Shown piece after piece: positions 1 to 10,499 of a DNA stretch of 64,000 nt. Source of the stretch: Limnephilus marmoratus (Eukaryota > Arthropoda > Insecta > Trichoptera > Limnephilidae); assembly GCA_917880885.1 (NCBI GenBank), contig OU862930.1:31812040-31876039 (forward strand), read 5' to 3'. The notes below the pieces were generated by a model, which ran no database searches, had not been told where the DNA came from, and was given only the letters and a program-made list of their open reading frames with translations. The first letter of the stretch is position 1, and each line of letters opens with the position of its first letter. Position numbers and translations under genes: made by a program.

Positions 1-200
1 TGCAGACTATGCTGGAAAATTCCGAGGAAAAACATTAAAGAGCTCTGTGTGTAATTTGAATCCGCCAACAGATTCAATCTGGATATCGAGAATGGTATCT
101 ATTGAATTGCGTCAGAATGTTGACATTGTATTTAGCACACGAGGCAGGTTTTAAGTAGAAACCAGATTTATTTTCAAAATGCAGTGAAATTAGAATTAAT

Positions 201-386
201 GTTTTTAATTTTTGGGATATTATGCCGTATTGCGCTACCTCCTTCTTTAGCCAAAGTTTCGAACAGCGTTACAGTGCCCATCATCAAGGCAGCTGTGTGA
301 TGACGATGGACACTGTAACGCTGTCCAAAACGTTGGTTAAAGAAGGTGATAGCGCAACACGGCATAATATCCCAAAAACTAAAAAC
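201..386. repeat. foldback (palindromic) repeat
   Basis: Two arms of about 85 bp, 201-285 and 300-386, are inverted copies of each other with roughly 90% identity. The left arm runs from GTTTTTAATTTTTGGGATAT and the right arm mirrors it; both contain CAGCGTTACAGTG near the centre, and the loop is only about 14 bp. Short reading frames on both strands arise from the symmetry and are not genes. The structure fits a foldback or MITE-like element in an intron or upstream of the zinc-finger exon. I saw no clear target duplication. Confidence 0.75.
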
Positions 387-619
387 ATATATACTTTTGG
401 CCGTGAAAATCTAAAATCGTACGAAATTAGAATTTGTTTTTAAGTTCCGAATTGAGTTTGGGCCGTAGATTCCCCACCCCTAGTTTAAGGTATGGTTTAT
501 GTCAACACTTCGTGTTCTCATTTTATTTTTTTATGATCTTACTGAGTCTACTTACACTTAATTGGATCTGCTTTATTTTATTAAAACATACATTATAATA
601 ATATTTTTCAGGCGGATTC

Positions 620-1984
620 ATGAAGACGCATCATGTGGAGAAACAATACTTTTGTTCTCATTGCGACTATTCCTGCCCACGTAAGTTAACGTTAGAACTC
701 CACTTGCGCACACACACTAAAGAAAAACCTTTTTCGTGTCCGGACTGTGTGTATTCATGTAATCGGAAGAGAGAACTAAAAATTCACATGTTTACCCACA
801 GTGGAGAAAAACCTTTTTCGTGTTCCAACTGCAACTATTCATGTGCTCGGAATGGAGATCTGAAAATTCACATGTTAACCCACAGTGGAGAAAAACCTTT
901 TTCTTGTCCCGACTGCAACTATTCATGTGCTCGGAAGGGACAACTAAAAAATCACATACGTACCCACAGTGGAGAAAAACCTTTTTCGTGTCCCGACTGC
1001 AACTATTCATGTGCTCGGAATGGAGATCTGAAAAATCACATGTTAACCCACAGTGGAGAAAAACCTTTTTCTTGTCCAGACTGCAACTATTCATGTGCTC
1101 AGAAGGGAGATCTAAAAAATCATATGTTTACCCACAGTAAAGAAAAACCTTTTTCTTGTCCGGACTGCAACTATTCATGTACTCGGAAGGGAGAACTAAA
1201 AAATCACATGTTTTCCCACAGTGGAGAAAAACCTTTTTCTTGTCCCGACTGCAACTATTCATGTATTCGGAAGGGAGATCTAAAAAATCACATGTTTACC
1301 CACAGTGGCGAAAAACCTTTTTCTTGTCCCGACTGCAACTATTTATGTACTCAGAAGAGAGTTCTAAAAATTCACATGCTTACCCACAGTGGAGAAAAAC
1401 CTTTTTCTTGTCCCGACTGCAACTATTCATGTACTCGGAAGGGAGTTCTAAAAATTCACATGTTTACCCACAGTGAGCAAAAACCGTTTTCTTGTGCCAT
1501 TTGCAATTATTCGTATTCTACCAAAGGCAATCTTAAAAGTCACGTGCTTACCCACAGTGAGGTAAAACCTTTTTCGTGTCCCGACTGCACCTATTTATGT
1601 ACTCAAAAGAGCATTCTTCAAAGTCACATTTTTACCCACAGTGGCGAAAAACCTTTTTCTTGTCCCGACTGCAACTATTCATGTACTCGGAAGGGAGAAC
1701 TGAAAATTCACATGCTTACCCACAGTGGAGAAAAACCTTTTTCGTGTCCCGACTGCACCTATTCATGTACTCAAAAAGGACGACTAAAAGTTCACATACG
1801 TACCCACAGTGGAGAAAAACCTTTTTCTTGTCCCGACTGCAACAATTTATTTACTCGGAAGGGAGATCTAAAAATTCACATGTTTACCCACAGTGGAGAA
1901 AAACCTTTTTCGTGTCCCGACTGCAACAATTCATTTACTCGGAAGGGATATCTAAAAAGTCACATGTTATCCCACAGTGGATAA
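620..1984 (+). CDS. C2H2 poly-zinc-finger protein, terminal exon
   Basis: This exon encodes 16 consecutive C2H2 fingers (C-x2-C-x12-H-x3-H) in 28-residue units joined by TGEKP-type linkers (here THSGEKPFSC). Such proteins are normally nuclear and bind DNA; the target is unknown. A polypyrimidine tract followed by AG at 610-611 makes a good 3' splice site, and the frame is open from 612 through the ATG at 620, so this is probably the last exon of a gene whose earlier exons lie outside the window. The fingers are very alike (CPDCNYSCTRKGELK type) even at the DNA level, with a strict 84-bp period, implying recent tandem duplication or gene conversion. Finger 11 differs (CAICNYSYSTKGN). The frame ends at TAA 1982-1984, where a linker GAA codon has become TAA, and more fingers follow in the same frame. 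The annotated C-terminus may therefore be premature. Confidence 0.85.
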   Translation: MKTHHVEKQYFCSHCDYSCPRKLTLELHLRTHTKEKPFSCPDCVYSCNRKRELKIHMFTHSGEKPFSCSNCNYSCARNGDLKIHMLTHSGEKPFSCPDCNYSCARKGQLKNHIRTHSGEKPFSCPDCNYSCARNGDLKNHMLTHSGEKPFSCPDCNYSCAQKGDLKNHMFTHSKEKPFSCPDCNYSCTRKGELKNHMFSHSGEKPFSCPDCNYSCIRKGDLKNHMFTHSGEKPFSCPDCNYLCTQKRVLKIHMLTHSGEKPFSCPDCNYSCTRKGVLKIHMFTHSEQKPFSCAICNYSYSTKGNLKSHVLTHSEVKPFSCPDCTYLCTQKSILQSHIFTHSGEKPFSCPDCNYSCTRKGELKIHMLTHSGEKPFSCPDCTYSCTQKGRLKVHIRTHSGEKPFSCPDCNNLFTRKGDLKIHMFTHSGEKPFSCPDCNNSFTRKGYLKSHMLSHSG

Positions 1985-2860
1985 AAACCTTTTTCTTGTC
2001 CCGACTGCATCTATTCGTTTACTCGAAAGGGAGATCTAAAAAATAACATGTTTACCCACAGGGGCGAAAAACCTTTTTCGTGTCCCGACTGCACCTTTTA
2101 ATGTACTCAAAAGAGCATTCTTCAAAGTCACATGTTTACCCACAGTGGTGAAAAACCTTTTTCTTGTCCCGACTGCAACTATTCATGTACTCGGAAGGGA
2201 GAACTAAAAATTCACATGCTTTCCCACAGTGGCGAAAAACCTTTTTCTTGTCCCGACTGCAACTATTCATGTACTCGGAAGGGAGACCTAAAAAATCACA
2301 TGATTACCCACAGTGGAGAAAATCCTTTTTCTTGTCCCGACTGCAACTATTCATGTACTCGGAAGGGAGAACTAAAAATTCACATGCTTACCCACAGTGG
2401 AGAAAAACCTTTTTCTTGTCCCGACTGCAACTATTCATGTACTCGGAAGGGAGTTCTAAAAATTTACATGTTTACCCACAGTGAGCAAAAACCGTTTTCT
2501 TGTGCCATTTGCAATTATTCGTGTTCTACCAAAGGCAATCCTAAAAGTCACATGCTTACCCACAGTGAGGTAAAACCTTTTTCGTGTCCCGACTCCACCT
2601 ATTAATTTACTCAAAAGAGCATTCTAAAAATTCACATGTTTTCCCACAGTGTGCAAAAGCCGTTTTCTTGTGCCATTTGCAATTATTCGTGTTCTACCAA
2701 AAGCAATCTTAATAGTCACATGCTTACCCACAGTGAAGTAAAACCTTTTTCGTCTCCCGACTGCAGAACATGAATAGTTCTCGAAACAAATATCTAAATA
2801 TTCACATAATTAGCCACATTGTGCAAAAGCCGCTCTCTCGTGCCAATTTGTAAAAATTCA
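1985..2860 (+). pseudogene. decayed 3' continuation of the zinc-finger array
   Basis: The 84-bp finger repeat continues in the same frame for about ten more units but is broken by in-frame stops near 1982, 2099, 2603 and 2771. Zinc ligands are also lost: one His becomes Asn at about 2044, another becomes Tyr at about 2465, and Cys becomes Ser at about 2593 and 2752. The last unit is frameshifted. The longest open piece, 2132-2605, still encodes five to six fingers. The upstream exon is open over 16 fingers while this part carries several disablements, so either the gene lost its 3' half or the whole locus is dying. Stop-codon read-through seems unlikely because ligand losses accompany the stops. 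Confidence 0.8.
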
Positions 2861-4140
2861 AGTGAGCTAAGTAATCACTTTAAAGAGTTAATTTTTCAGT
2901 TTTTAATATGAATATCTCTCTCTCTGGTTTCAATCCTGGGATTGGTTTGCAGCAATTTCCTTTAGTCTCCTTTTCCATTCTTCCATGAATATACGAAGCT
3001 TAAGAAAGCACTTTGATGAACTCTGCATCCTTCTCGATAGTTTTGTTTTTTCTCCTAGTATTGTTATTATAGCAGAAACATAGATGAAAGAGGTTATCCT
3101 CTCTACCTGCCAGGATATTTAACCATTTCATCCGAATGCAAACTTACTGGGCATGATGCAATCACTGTTTTTTTTTTAAATTATTTTAAGAAAACTATCT
3201 TCGAAATTCTTGATTTAAACAGCAAATGCAATTAAATTAACATTTAATCACAATAATTGTAATTATCTGGTATAAGCTATCTTTAATTCACCTTCATTAA
3301 ATGAATCTCTCTTCACTTATAAACTGAATTCGTTTTTAAAAGATACTAACAGAAATAACTTGACCTTTGCAATAAAATATATTATAAAATTTTTATAAAA
3401 TTAATTTACTTATTCTTATTATGCTGCCTAAGTAGAAGTAAAGTCGCAAGGAAGATTATTATTAGTTTTATTTTGGCTATTTAATACTATGTACAAACTG
3501 AAATAAATGTAAGCTGTCAATTTCCCGAAAATTAATAAAAAAATAAATGTCAATAACTTCATTTCATCGGGGTAGTGGACTTTTTTATATTGTAATTTTA
3601 TATGGAGTCGTTTTTATTTACAATCATTTTGACTTTACAACAATGAAATCAACACTTTATAAATAATGACCGCCTTGGGGGCTTTTAGGGAACTGTACCC
3701 TAGGTATCGATTAATGCGAGAGAGAGAAGTATTTTGAACAACACCCTTTTTATACTATTAAAAAATATAAAATACCCGTCTTCAGGCTTACGAAAACAGA
3801 CAATAATAATAAAGATGGCGGTCGGCACCTACCGAGTCAAGTGGCCTATTCTAGTTAGTTAGTAACACTAGCTTCAATAAAAATCACCCAGATGTCTCTA
3901 GTATTCATTATTTCTTAATAACCTTATCAAGATTAAATCAATGTTTATCTACAGCAATCATCCCATAGATGTCACCATTCTTAACAATAAATATTTACTG
4001 GTGATATCAATAAAAACATAAACGAAAATAATAAAAGAACAAATTTTTCGAATGAATACTTACATTATTTATCATGTGCAGGATATCAGTCATACATAAA
4101 CTCACCAACATGAGAAAATCTGAATAAATCCACTACTCTA
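2861..4140. other. non-coding AT-rich interval
   Basis: No convincing gene is present. The interval holds a short CT run near 2909-2926, several AATAAA-like motifs (for example near 3370 and 3501) that could serve as 3'-end signals, and at 3838-3850 a short AAGTGGCCTATT motif matching the terminal repeat of the element at 5943-6806. Confidence 0.4.
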
Positions 4141-4331
4141 GATCACATGTTTGTCAACACATACAAAAAGTTCAGTTTCTGTCGCCGTGCAGACCGCACG
4201 CCCAGAAATTACGATAAACACAGTAACCACCTAAGTACAGTGCCAAGCAGTTAAACAAATTATTGTTGTAAACTTAGCAGCCTGACTGACGTTTTTATTC
4301 GCCAGACAGCCCGCATAATAAATAACTCATT

Positions 4332-5399
4332 ATGGACCGGAACGTACAAGGACTAATTGACTCCATTAAAACTGAAATTAAAAAATGCTCAAGTATCAAA
4401 GAGGCGAAGCAGAGAATAATTATAGAACAAGATATAAGCCAACTAGAAGAAATATGGTGCAAGGAAAAACTTCAATTACAAGAGAAAATAATTGAGCTAC
4501 AAAATAAACTGATATTAAATGAAGAAAAACATTCAGAAAAAATTGAAAATTATTTAAAGGAAAAAAATGAATCAGTTAATACAACATATAATAAGTCAAC
4601 CTTTTCAATACCTATTCCAGAGGCCAAATACTCACTAATAGTTGCAAGTGAAAATACAAATTCAACATCTGATGATATTCGAGATTTGATAGTTAAAAAA
4701 ATTAAAACATCGCATTTGGGTATTGCAGTAAATGGGGTACAAAAAGCATCAAACAATAAACTAATTATATCTTGCCCTAATAAAGATCACGCAAAAAAAC
4801 TAACGGACGAAATAAATACGGTTTTCAAAAACAACATGATCGCAAAAGAACTGGAAAAAAAGAACCCAAAATTATTCATAAGAAACTTACCTATCAACTT
4901 ATCCGAAGAAGATATAATAGAATCATTTAAAACACAAAATGATGGAATCAAAATCATAATCGATGAAAATCCAAAAAATTCAGTTAAATTAGTGAAAATG
5001 CTTAAACCAAAAGGACAAAATAATCTTACGAACTACATAATCGAAACAAGTGGAAAACTAAGGAAATATCTCATGTCTAAAGAGAAAATAAATATTGGAT
5101 ACTACAGAGTACGGGTGGAGGACGCAATTCCAATTATGCAATGCTTTCATTGCTTGAAATTTGGTCACTCAGCTATCAACTGCCTAAATAAGGACAAGAA
5201 TGCCACGTGTCTACACTGCGCCGTGGATCATCCCTGGAAAGACTGCCCTAATAAAAACAAAGAAGAAAAATGCAAAAATTGTGAATTCCAAAACAACACA
5301 TTCAAGTCAACTAACGATACAAATCATAAAGCAAACAGCAAAAATTGTTCGTATTTAAAAAAAAATGATGACTATTGCACAAGGGCGTATAAATTATGA
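4332..5399 (+). CDS. non-LTR retrotransposon ORF1 (Gag-like, zinc knuckles)
   Basis: The 355-residue protein resembles the nucleic-acid-binding ORF1 of Jockey/I/R1-group LINEs. Residues about 25-80 are rich in Glu, Lys and Leu and look coiled-coil. Residues about 180-265 resemble the domain that precedes the zinc knuckles in this family. Residues about 268-340 carry cysteine knuckles, beginning with CFHCLKFGHSAINC, then CLHCAVDHPWKDC and a third, longer, atypical one. The ATG at 4332 follows about 180 bp of GC-richer sequence (about 4150-4331) that looks like an element 5' UTR and promoter. In the family this protein packages the element RNA for reverse transcription. The frame is intact, but the ORF2 that should follow survives only as a stub, so the copy is dead on arrival. 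Confidence 0.85.
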   Translation: MDRNVQGLIDSIKTEIKKCSSIKEAKQRIIIEQDISQLEEIWCKEKLQLQEKIIELQNKLILNEEKHSEKIENYLKEKNESVNTTYNKSTFSIPIPEAKYSLIVASENTNSTSDDIRDLIVKKIKTSHLGIAVNGVQKASNNKLIISCPNKDHAKKLTDEINTVFKNNMIAKELEKKNPKLFIRNLPINLSEEDIIESFKTQNDGIKIIIDENPKNSVKLVKMLKPKGQNNLTNYIIETSGKLRKYLMSKEKINIGYYRVRVEDAIPIMQCFHCLKFGHSAINCLNKDKNATCLHCAVDHPWKDCPNKNKEEKCKNCEFQNNTFKSTNDTNHKANSKNCSYLKKNDDYCTRAYKL

Positions 5400-5405
5400 A
5401 TAGGT

Positions 5406-5525
5406 ATGCACCTTCTTTTAAATTCTTAACAGTCTCATGGTATGCTCAAATATTAAAAACACAATATCGAAATTTATATGTTTGCATAAAATGCGATTGT
5501 TTTCTGAATCTTCCTACAATTTAGT
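5406..5525 (+). pseudogene. truncated ORF2 N-terminus of the same LINE
   Basis: Immediately after the ORF1 stop, an ATG near 5397 opens a frame of about 40 codons that resembles the start of an APE-type endonuclease (a hydrophobic strand followed by a helix of the kind ILKTQYRNLYVCIK). It then stops and gives way to unrelated AT-rich sequence. This position for ORF2 is usual for Jockey-like elements. The resemblance is short, so the call is tentative. Confidence 0.45.
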
Positions 5526-5942
5526 TATAACTTTCTGTAAAATTTTAAAACCAAAAAGAATCATTATAATATTATTAACCTACCATCAAAGTGTTAAAGA
5601 TTCGTTAGAAATATTAAAAAATTATTTAATTATATTTTTCTGTAAAATTTTAAAACAAAAACGATGCATTCAAATTTTAGCCTGTTCTCAAAGTGTTAAG
5701 GCTTGTGAAATATTATTTACACAAAACAAAATTTATATACTTTATACTATGTTTCTTCTCTATAACATTATCACTAGAAATACAATGACAGTTTATTCAA
5801 TACTGTCACCAAAACAAATTGAAGTCAACCTATTTTTGGGCATGAATTATTATTATTCATTATTATTCGTGATATTATTATTGCTGCGAATTTATTTAAA
5901 TATGCATTCAATGTCAATTTCAATTTTAACAATTAGTTATTA
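5526..5942. other. AT-rich interval with a weak direct repeat
   Basis: No recognisable gene. Two diverged copies of a roughly 110-bp unit containing TTCTGTAAAATTTTAAAAC and TCAAAGTGTTAA occur at about 5532 and 5638. The open frame across the interval (5437-5970) has hydrophobic, low-complexity composition with no recognisable motif and is probably fortuitous. Confidence 0.4.
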
Positions 5943-6806
5943 TAATAGGCCACTTGCATCACATTTTTAAAAAATTTTTTCCGGTATAGGCAAATATTCT
6001 AAGACATTCTGTATTTTTTTTTTTTTAATCGTATTTTTGAAACCCTGGGGATTTTTTGAAAATTTCAAACCGAAAAATCAGACCATTTTTTATAAACCGG
6101 AAAGACGGGACATAATTTTATAGGTGTGAAAAAACGATAATTACATAGCCGAAAATCATTTAAAAAAAAAGAACTTTTTCCACACGAATGGCACAGGAGA
6201 ATAACGAGGCATACCAAAAATATTACATCTCATTAATATTTTGTTCCTTGATCCATCTTATTGATCATAAATCATTATAATGTACAGCGTCTATATTACT
6301 AAATTCAATGTAATATACTTGAACTTGTAAATTGTAATAATAATAAGAATATTATAAAATTTTATTTTGTTAAAATCAGCACCATAATCATTATACCTCT
6401 AAAACATGTACCGACATCCTCTTCACGTTCTGAAGAGAACCCCGTACCCATTAATTGTACGGGGTTCTCTTCAGAACATCTGTCAAAAAATCAAACCAAA
6501 TGATAAGTTCGCAGAGAACAAACAATAAATCTAGTGAACGAATTCAAAAATTCGCCTGAAATCAAAGTGATGCCATATAAAAAAATAAACCAGTGTGGAA
6601 TTTTATAAAATTAATAGGAACATTTTCGGCGACGGGACATTTTCATGTAGTGACGTCACGAGCCCAAATAATGGATTAATTTATTTAAAAATAAAAAAAA
6701 CTGTACATTTCTAAAAAATTTTACTAACATTTTCGTAATCTTAGTAAAAAACTCTATCCACACGATTTTTTCCAAGTCGTTATGAAGTCCATGCAAGTGG
6801 CCTATT
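5943..6806. mobile_element. non-autonomous TIR element (MITE-like)
   Basis: The ends are inverted copies of a 16-bp sequence, AATAGGCCACTTGCAT at the left and its reverse complement at the right (6790-6806). The 860-bp interior has no protein-coding content and includes a perfect hairpin at 6427-6477. No target duplication is obvious. A related end motif at 3838-3850 suggests a family in this genome. The superfamily is not identified. Confidence 0.5.
6427..6477. repeat. perfect 21-bp stem hairpin
   Basis: GTTCTGAAGAGAACCCCGTAC at 6427-6447 is followed by a 9-base loop and its exact reverse complement at 6457-6477. It is GC-rich compared with its surroundings and lies within the TIR element. 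Confidence 0.85.
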
Positions 6807-8011
6807 GCGTAAATCAGTATGAAATGCCAATGCCAGGAATAAAATTGCATACTAATATTTTAGTTATTAAGTATTTTAGTTACACACATTATGTCTTTTA
6901 GTTTCATAGATGATGATAATGACATAAATTTTTGTAAGATAAATAACCTGTGCGAATGGCTTCGTAAGCAAGACACAATGAAACGTGAAACGAGTAAACT
7001 CAATTTTGTGGAACTAAACATTAGATCTATAGGTAGGTACTGGGACCTATTTCATGTTTATTTTAAAGACTGTTTAAATCACATTGACGTACTAATGCTT
7101 TGCGAAACTGCAATTCGTTCGGAACTTGTTAATCTTTATGATATTCCCGGTTTCAATTCGTACCACTATTGCAGAAACCATAAATCCGGTGGAGGCATTT
7201 TGTTATATGTAAAGAATAACCTCTCCTTTTCGCAAATATTTCTGGACAGTAAATATTTTGAGAACGTTTTTGGAATATTAACACTTCCAAATAACAGTAC
7301 TTTAAATGTCTTGGCAATATACCGACCCCCGAATTTAAATAAGCAAGCATTTTTGTCAGAAATATCCAATGTGTTTGAAAACAATATTAAATAAAAATGA
7401 AAGTGTAATATTTTTCGGTGATGTAAATTTAAATTTATTACATAAAAATGATGCTATCATTATAAAATATGAAAATATTCTTACTAATAACTATTTAAAA
7501 AAATGTATAAATTATGTTACACGAGAAGTAATAGTTCAAGGGAAAATTGTTAGTTCTTGCTTAGATCACTTTTTTGTGCGAGTTAGCGGAAAGTTACCTA
7601 CTGGATTAACCAGTACAATCTCCGCGTGCGTATGTGATTATAATATTGCCGATCATAATACAACAGCCGTAAGCATACTCTATAAGTCGGTAGATAATTT
7701 CAACTCTAGCGATTCTAATAACGTCAAAATTCTTTCGCAAAAACAGATTGATAAACGTATTTGTAATTATGACTGGAAGTCGCTTCTAAAGGAAACCGAA
7801 TGTTCGGTTATTTATTTAAAAATTAAAAATTATTTTGACGACTTGTATAAAAACAGCACCATTATAATAAGCAAAAAACCTAAAAGCCGACCTTATGCCA
7901 TAAATGATTGGATATCTAGTGATGCACTATATAAAATTAAAAAAAGGGATTATTTATATAAGCGTTGGAAAAATGCCCCAACAAATAAATACTATGAAAA
8001 AGAATATAAGT

Positions 8012-8365
8012 ATATTTTTGAATGTAGCTATTACTTTGTGGTTATCCATTATAGAAAAATGAAATAATTTAACTTTGTATAAATTTAAATAAATTTAATA
8101 AATTAAATTTAATTTAAATTTTTTTATAAATTTAACTTTGCCCAATCATGGATTTGTTCCCCTACCCACCCACTCTACACTAATACCTACCTACCCAATC
8201 TACATTATTATCTAGCAACAGCTCCACCCCTACCATAATAAAACATTGTTCGAAACTGTCAAATTAGTATAAGCTTTCCCTGACGAAGGAACGTTTGTTC
8301 CGAAACCGGTCGGATTTGCGCATCAAATAAGTGGTTTATACAAAGTTAAATTATTTCATTTTTCT
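8012..8365 (+). mobile_element. 354-bp retroelement insertion, Penelope-like candidate
   Basis: The insertion lies inside LINE ORF2 and is flanked by a 12-bp direct duplication, AAGAATATAAGT, at 8000-8011 and 8366-8377. Removing insert plus one duplication copy (366 bp) keeps the ORF2 frame. Inside it, a perfect 31-bp inverted repeat spans 8053-8083 and 8335-8365, and its right copy ends exactly at the insertion boundary. The segment contains a hammerhead-like core (8280-8311). Variable 10-15 bp duplications, internal inverted repeats and hammerhead motifs are known from Penelope-like elements, so a truncated copy is my best guess. There is no coding region. Confidence 0.6.
8280..8311 (+). 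ncRNA. hammerhead-ribozyme-like core motif
   Basis: CTGACGA (8280-8286) is followed by a strong small hairpin (GGAAC-GTTT-GTTCC, 8288-8301) and then GAAAC (8302-8306) and a CGGTC that could give a minimal stem III ending in the GUC cleavage triplet. Order and spacing match the hammerhead consensus CUGANGA / stem II / GAAA / UH. There is one extra A between CUGANGA and stem II, and stem I is weak (TCC with GGA). Activity is therefore uncertain. Confidence 0.4.
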
Positions 8366-10266
8366 AAGAATATAAGTGTTATCGAAATGTTTTAAATAAA
8401 TTGTTACTTAAATTAAAAACATCATACTATAATGACAAATTCAAAAATCTATTTCAAGATTCAAAAAAGACATGGGACGAGTGTAATCAAATTTTAGGTA
8501 AGAAATGTAAAAATAATTGTGACCAAGTTGCCTCCAAATATTTGATGAAAGATCGGACCAAAGAAAATGTAACTAATGATTTTGTTAATTATTTCTCTGA
8601 CAGTGTTTGCAATATGTTACATAAATGTAATTACAGGACAACTGCTTTTGAACCAGAGAAGATGCCTCATAGCATGTACCTACCAAGGGCCAAAATTGCT
8701 GATATAGAAAGCATTGTGCGGCAACTTAAAAGCTCTTCTCCTGAAATTGATAATATCAGAATGAGCGATATTAAAAAACATATAATAATTTTAGCTCCAA
8801 TCATAGCCCATTTTGTAAATAGAATTTTATTTGAAGCAAAAATTCCAGATGACTTAAAATGTAGTATTATCAGACCCATTTATAAAGGAGGTGATCACAC
8901 TCTATTGGGTAATTAAATTATAGACCGATTAGTATTTTGCCATCACTCGAAAAAATTCTTGAAAAATACATTCAGTTGAAATTAATAAAATATTTAGAAG
9001 ATTTTTCTATTATTGATACAAATCAATATGGATTCCAGAAAAAAAAGGGTACCGAAATGCTACTTCAAAAATTTGCCAGTTTCATAAATAATGAACTAAA
9101 TAGTAAAAATCATGTATTAGTTTTATTTATAGATTATTCTAAAGCATTTGACACTATTAATCGTAGAAAATTATTGCAGATACTAGAAATCATAGGAATA
9201 AGAGGAAAGCTCCTAAAACTATTTGAAAATTACTTGAACAACCGTTGCATGAAAATAAAGCTATTGAACACTTTAAGTAAAAAAAGAAAAATTTTAGCTG
9301 GCGTTCCTCAAGGTTCCATATTAGGTCCAATTTTATATATCATTTATGTATCTTTTATTAAGTACATCTTTAAACATGTAAAACACTTTGTGTATGCGGA
9401 TGATACTGCACTAGTGATTTCTCGCAGTGATTTAAAATTATGTATTGAACTCTTACAAAAGGATTACATTGAGCTTTTGAAATGGTCTCATGACTCTGGT
9501 TTAATCATAAATGCAAAAAAAAAAACAAATTGATACATATTAGATCACCCAATGCCAAGACAAATATTATTACACCAGAAATAAAAACACACGGTTCAGA
9601 TTGCTTACATGTTGGTATCCCAGCATTGTGTACATGCGAAAATATTGAAGTGGTTAAAGAATATGTTTATTTAGGTGTAATTATTGACTGCTTTTTCAAA
9701 TGGGATTTACAAATAAATAAAGTCTGTGAACGTCTGAGATCTATTGTTAGTAGATTATATAAACTTAAATTCTAAGTTCCAATATGCACACTTCGAATAA
9801 TTTATTTATCATTAGCTGAGTCTATTATAAGGTACGGAATTACAGCTTGGGGACTTTCCTGTAAGACAAATGTTAATCATGTTCAATCAGTCCAAAATTC
9901 ATTAGTTAAATTATTAGCTCATAAAAGTTTATACGAGCAAATACACAATGTTCCGTACTTTTACCAGAATCTTTAAGAATCAGAATTCTCTAAGTAAGAG
10001 CAATTCTGTGGCATAAAATTATTTTTCAGCATATGAATAGCCCTATATACATAAATAGACTGGACCACACTTACAATACTCGATTTACGTTAAATGAAGG
10101 AGTAATCGTACCTAAGCACTTAAACAAATATGGACAAAGAACGCTGGACTACATGATACCTACATGCTTAAATATGTTACCTGCTAAAATTAAAAAATGT
10201 ACAAATAATGTAAGAACAAATATAATATTGAAAAATTGGCTCGCCGAAAGAAAAAGTTTGTATTAA

Positions 10267-10490
10267 CATTCTTGTAGTAACACAAAAAAATGTCTAACTG
10301 CATTATAAGTTTTATTTAAAAAAAAAAAAAAAAAAACTTCGAAGTAAAAGCACCCATTGACAAACTACTTAAAAGTAGTTTAATGGGACTTTTCTTTTTT
10401 TGTAATATCTTATTTTATTTAATTTCCTGTAATATTGTATAACTTTTTTCTTCTAATAAAAAAAAAATAAAAAAAAAAGTTAAAGCTTCA
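10267..10490 (+). repeat. LINE 3' UTR and A-rich tail
   Basis: Downstream of the ORF2 tail lie an A-run (about 10318-10336), a small hairpin (AAACTACTT / AAGTAGTTT at about 10372-10392) and a second A-rich tract with AATAAA-like repeats (about 10458-10480). This fits the 3' end of the LINE at 6891-10266, though the first A-run could itself be an older tail. Confidence 0.5.
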
Positions 10491-10499
10491 TCTTTAACT

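Larger units (their letters stand above)
6891..10266 (+). pseudogene. LINE ORF2 (APE endonuclease + reverse transcriptase), CR1/Jockey group
   Basis: This is a nearly full-length but broken ORF2. Codons from about 6891 encode an APE-type endonuclease with recognisable NIRS, CET, GGG and later GDVNLNLL and ADH motifs. A frameshift near 7390 moves it to the frame of 7369-8067. A 354-bp element interrupts it at 8012-8365. The linker and reverse transcriptase resume at about 8378: the finger/palm region, DYSKAFD at about 9130, GVPQGSILGP at about 9300, and the catalytic YADD at about 9394. Further frameshifts fall near 8915 and in an A-run near 9515, with a stop at 9773. The last 78 codons (10033-10266) match the C-terminal tail typical of CR1/Jockey-like ORF2 (HTYNTR...P...YGQRTLDY). 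Its role was target-primed reverse transcription; this copy cannot do that now. Confidence 0.85.

Noticed and set aside
792..2484. Additional open frames on both strands across the zinc-finger array (e.g. 792-1094 minus, 820-1140, 1156-1476 and 1576-2046 plus)
   Set aside because: They are shadow frames of the 84-bp repeat; only the C2H2 frame has conserved ligands and linkers.
5437..5970. 177-codon hydrophobic protein
   Set aside because: AT-rich low-complexity composition, weak internal repeat, no motif, and it lies where a LINE ORF2 was truncated.
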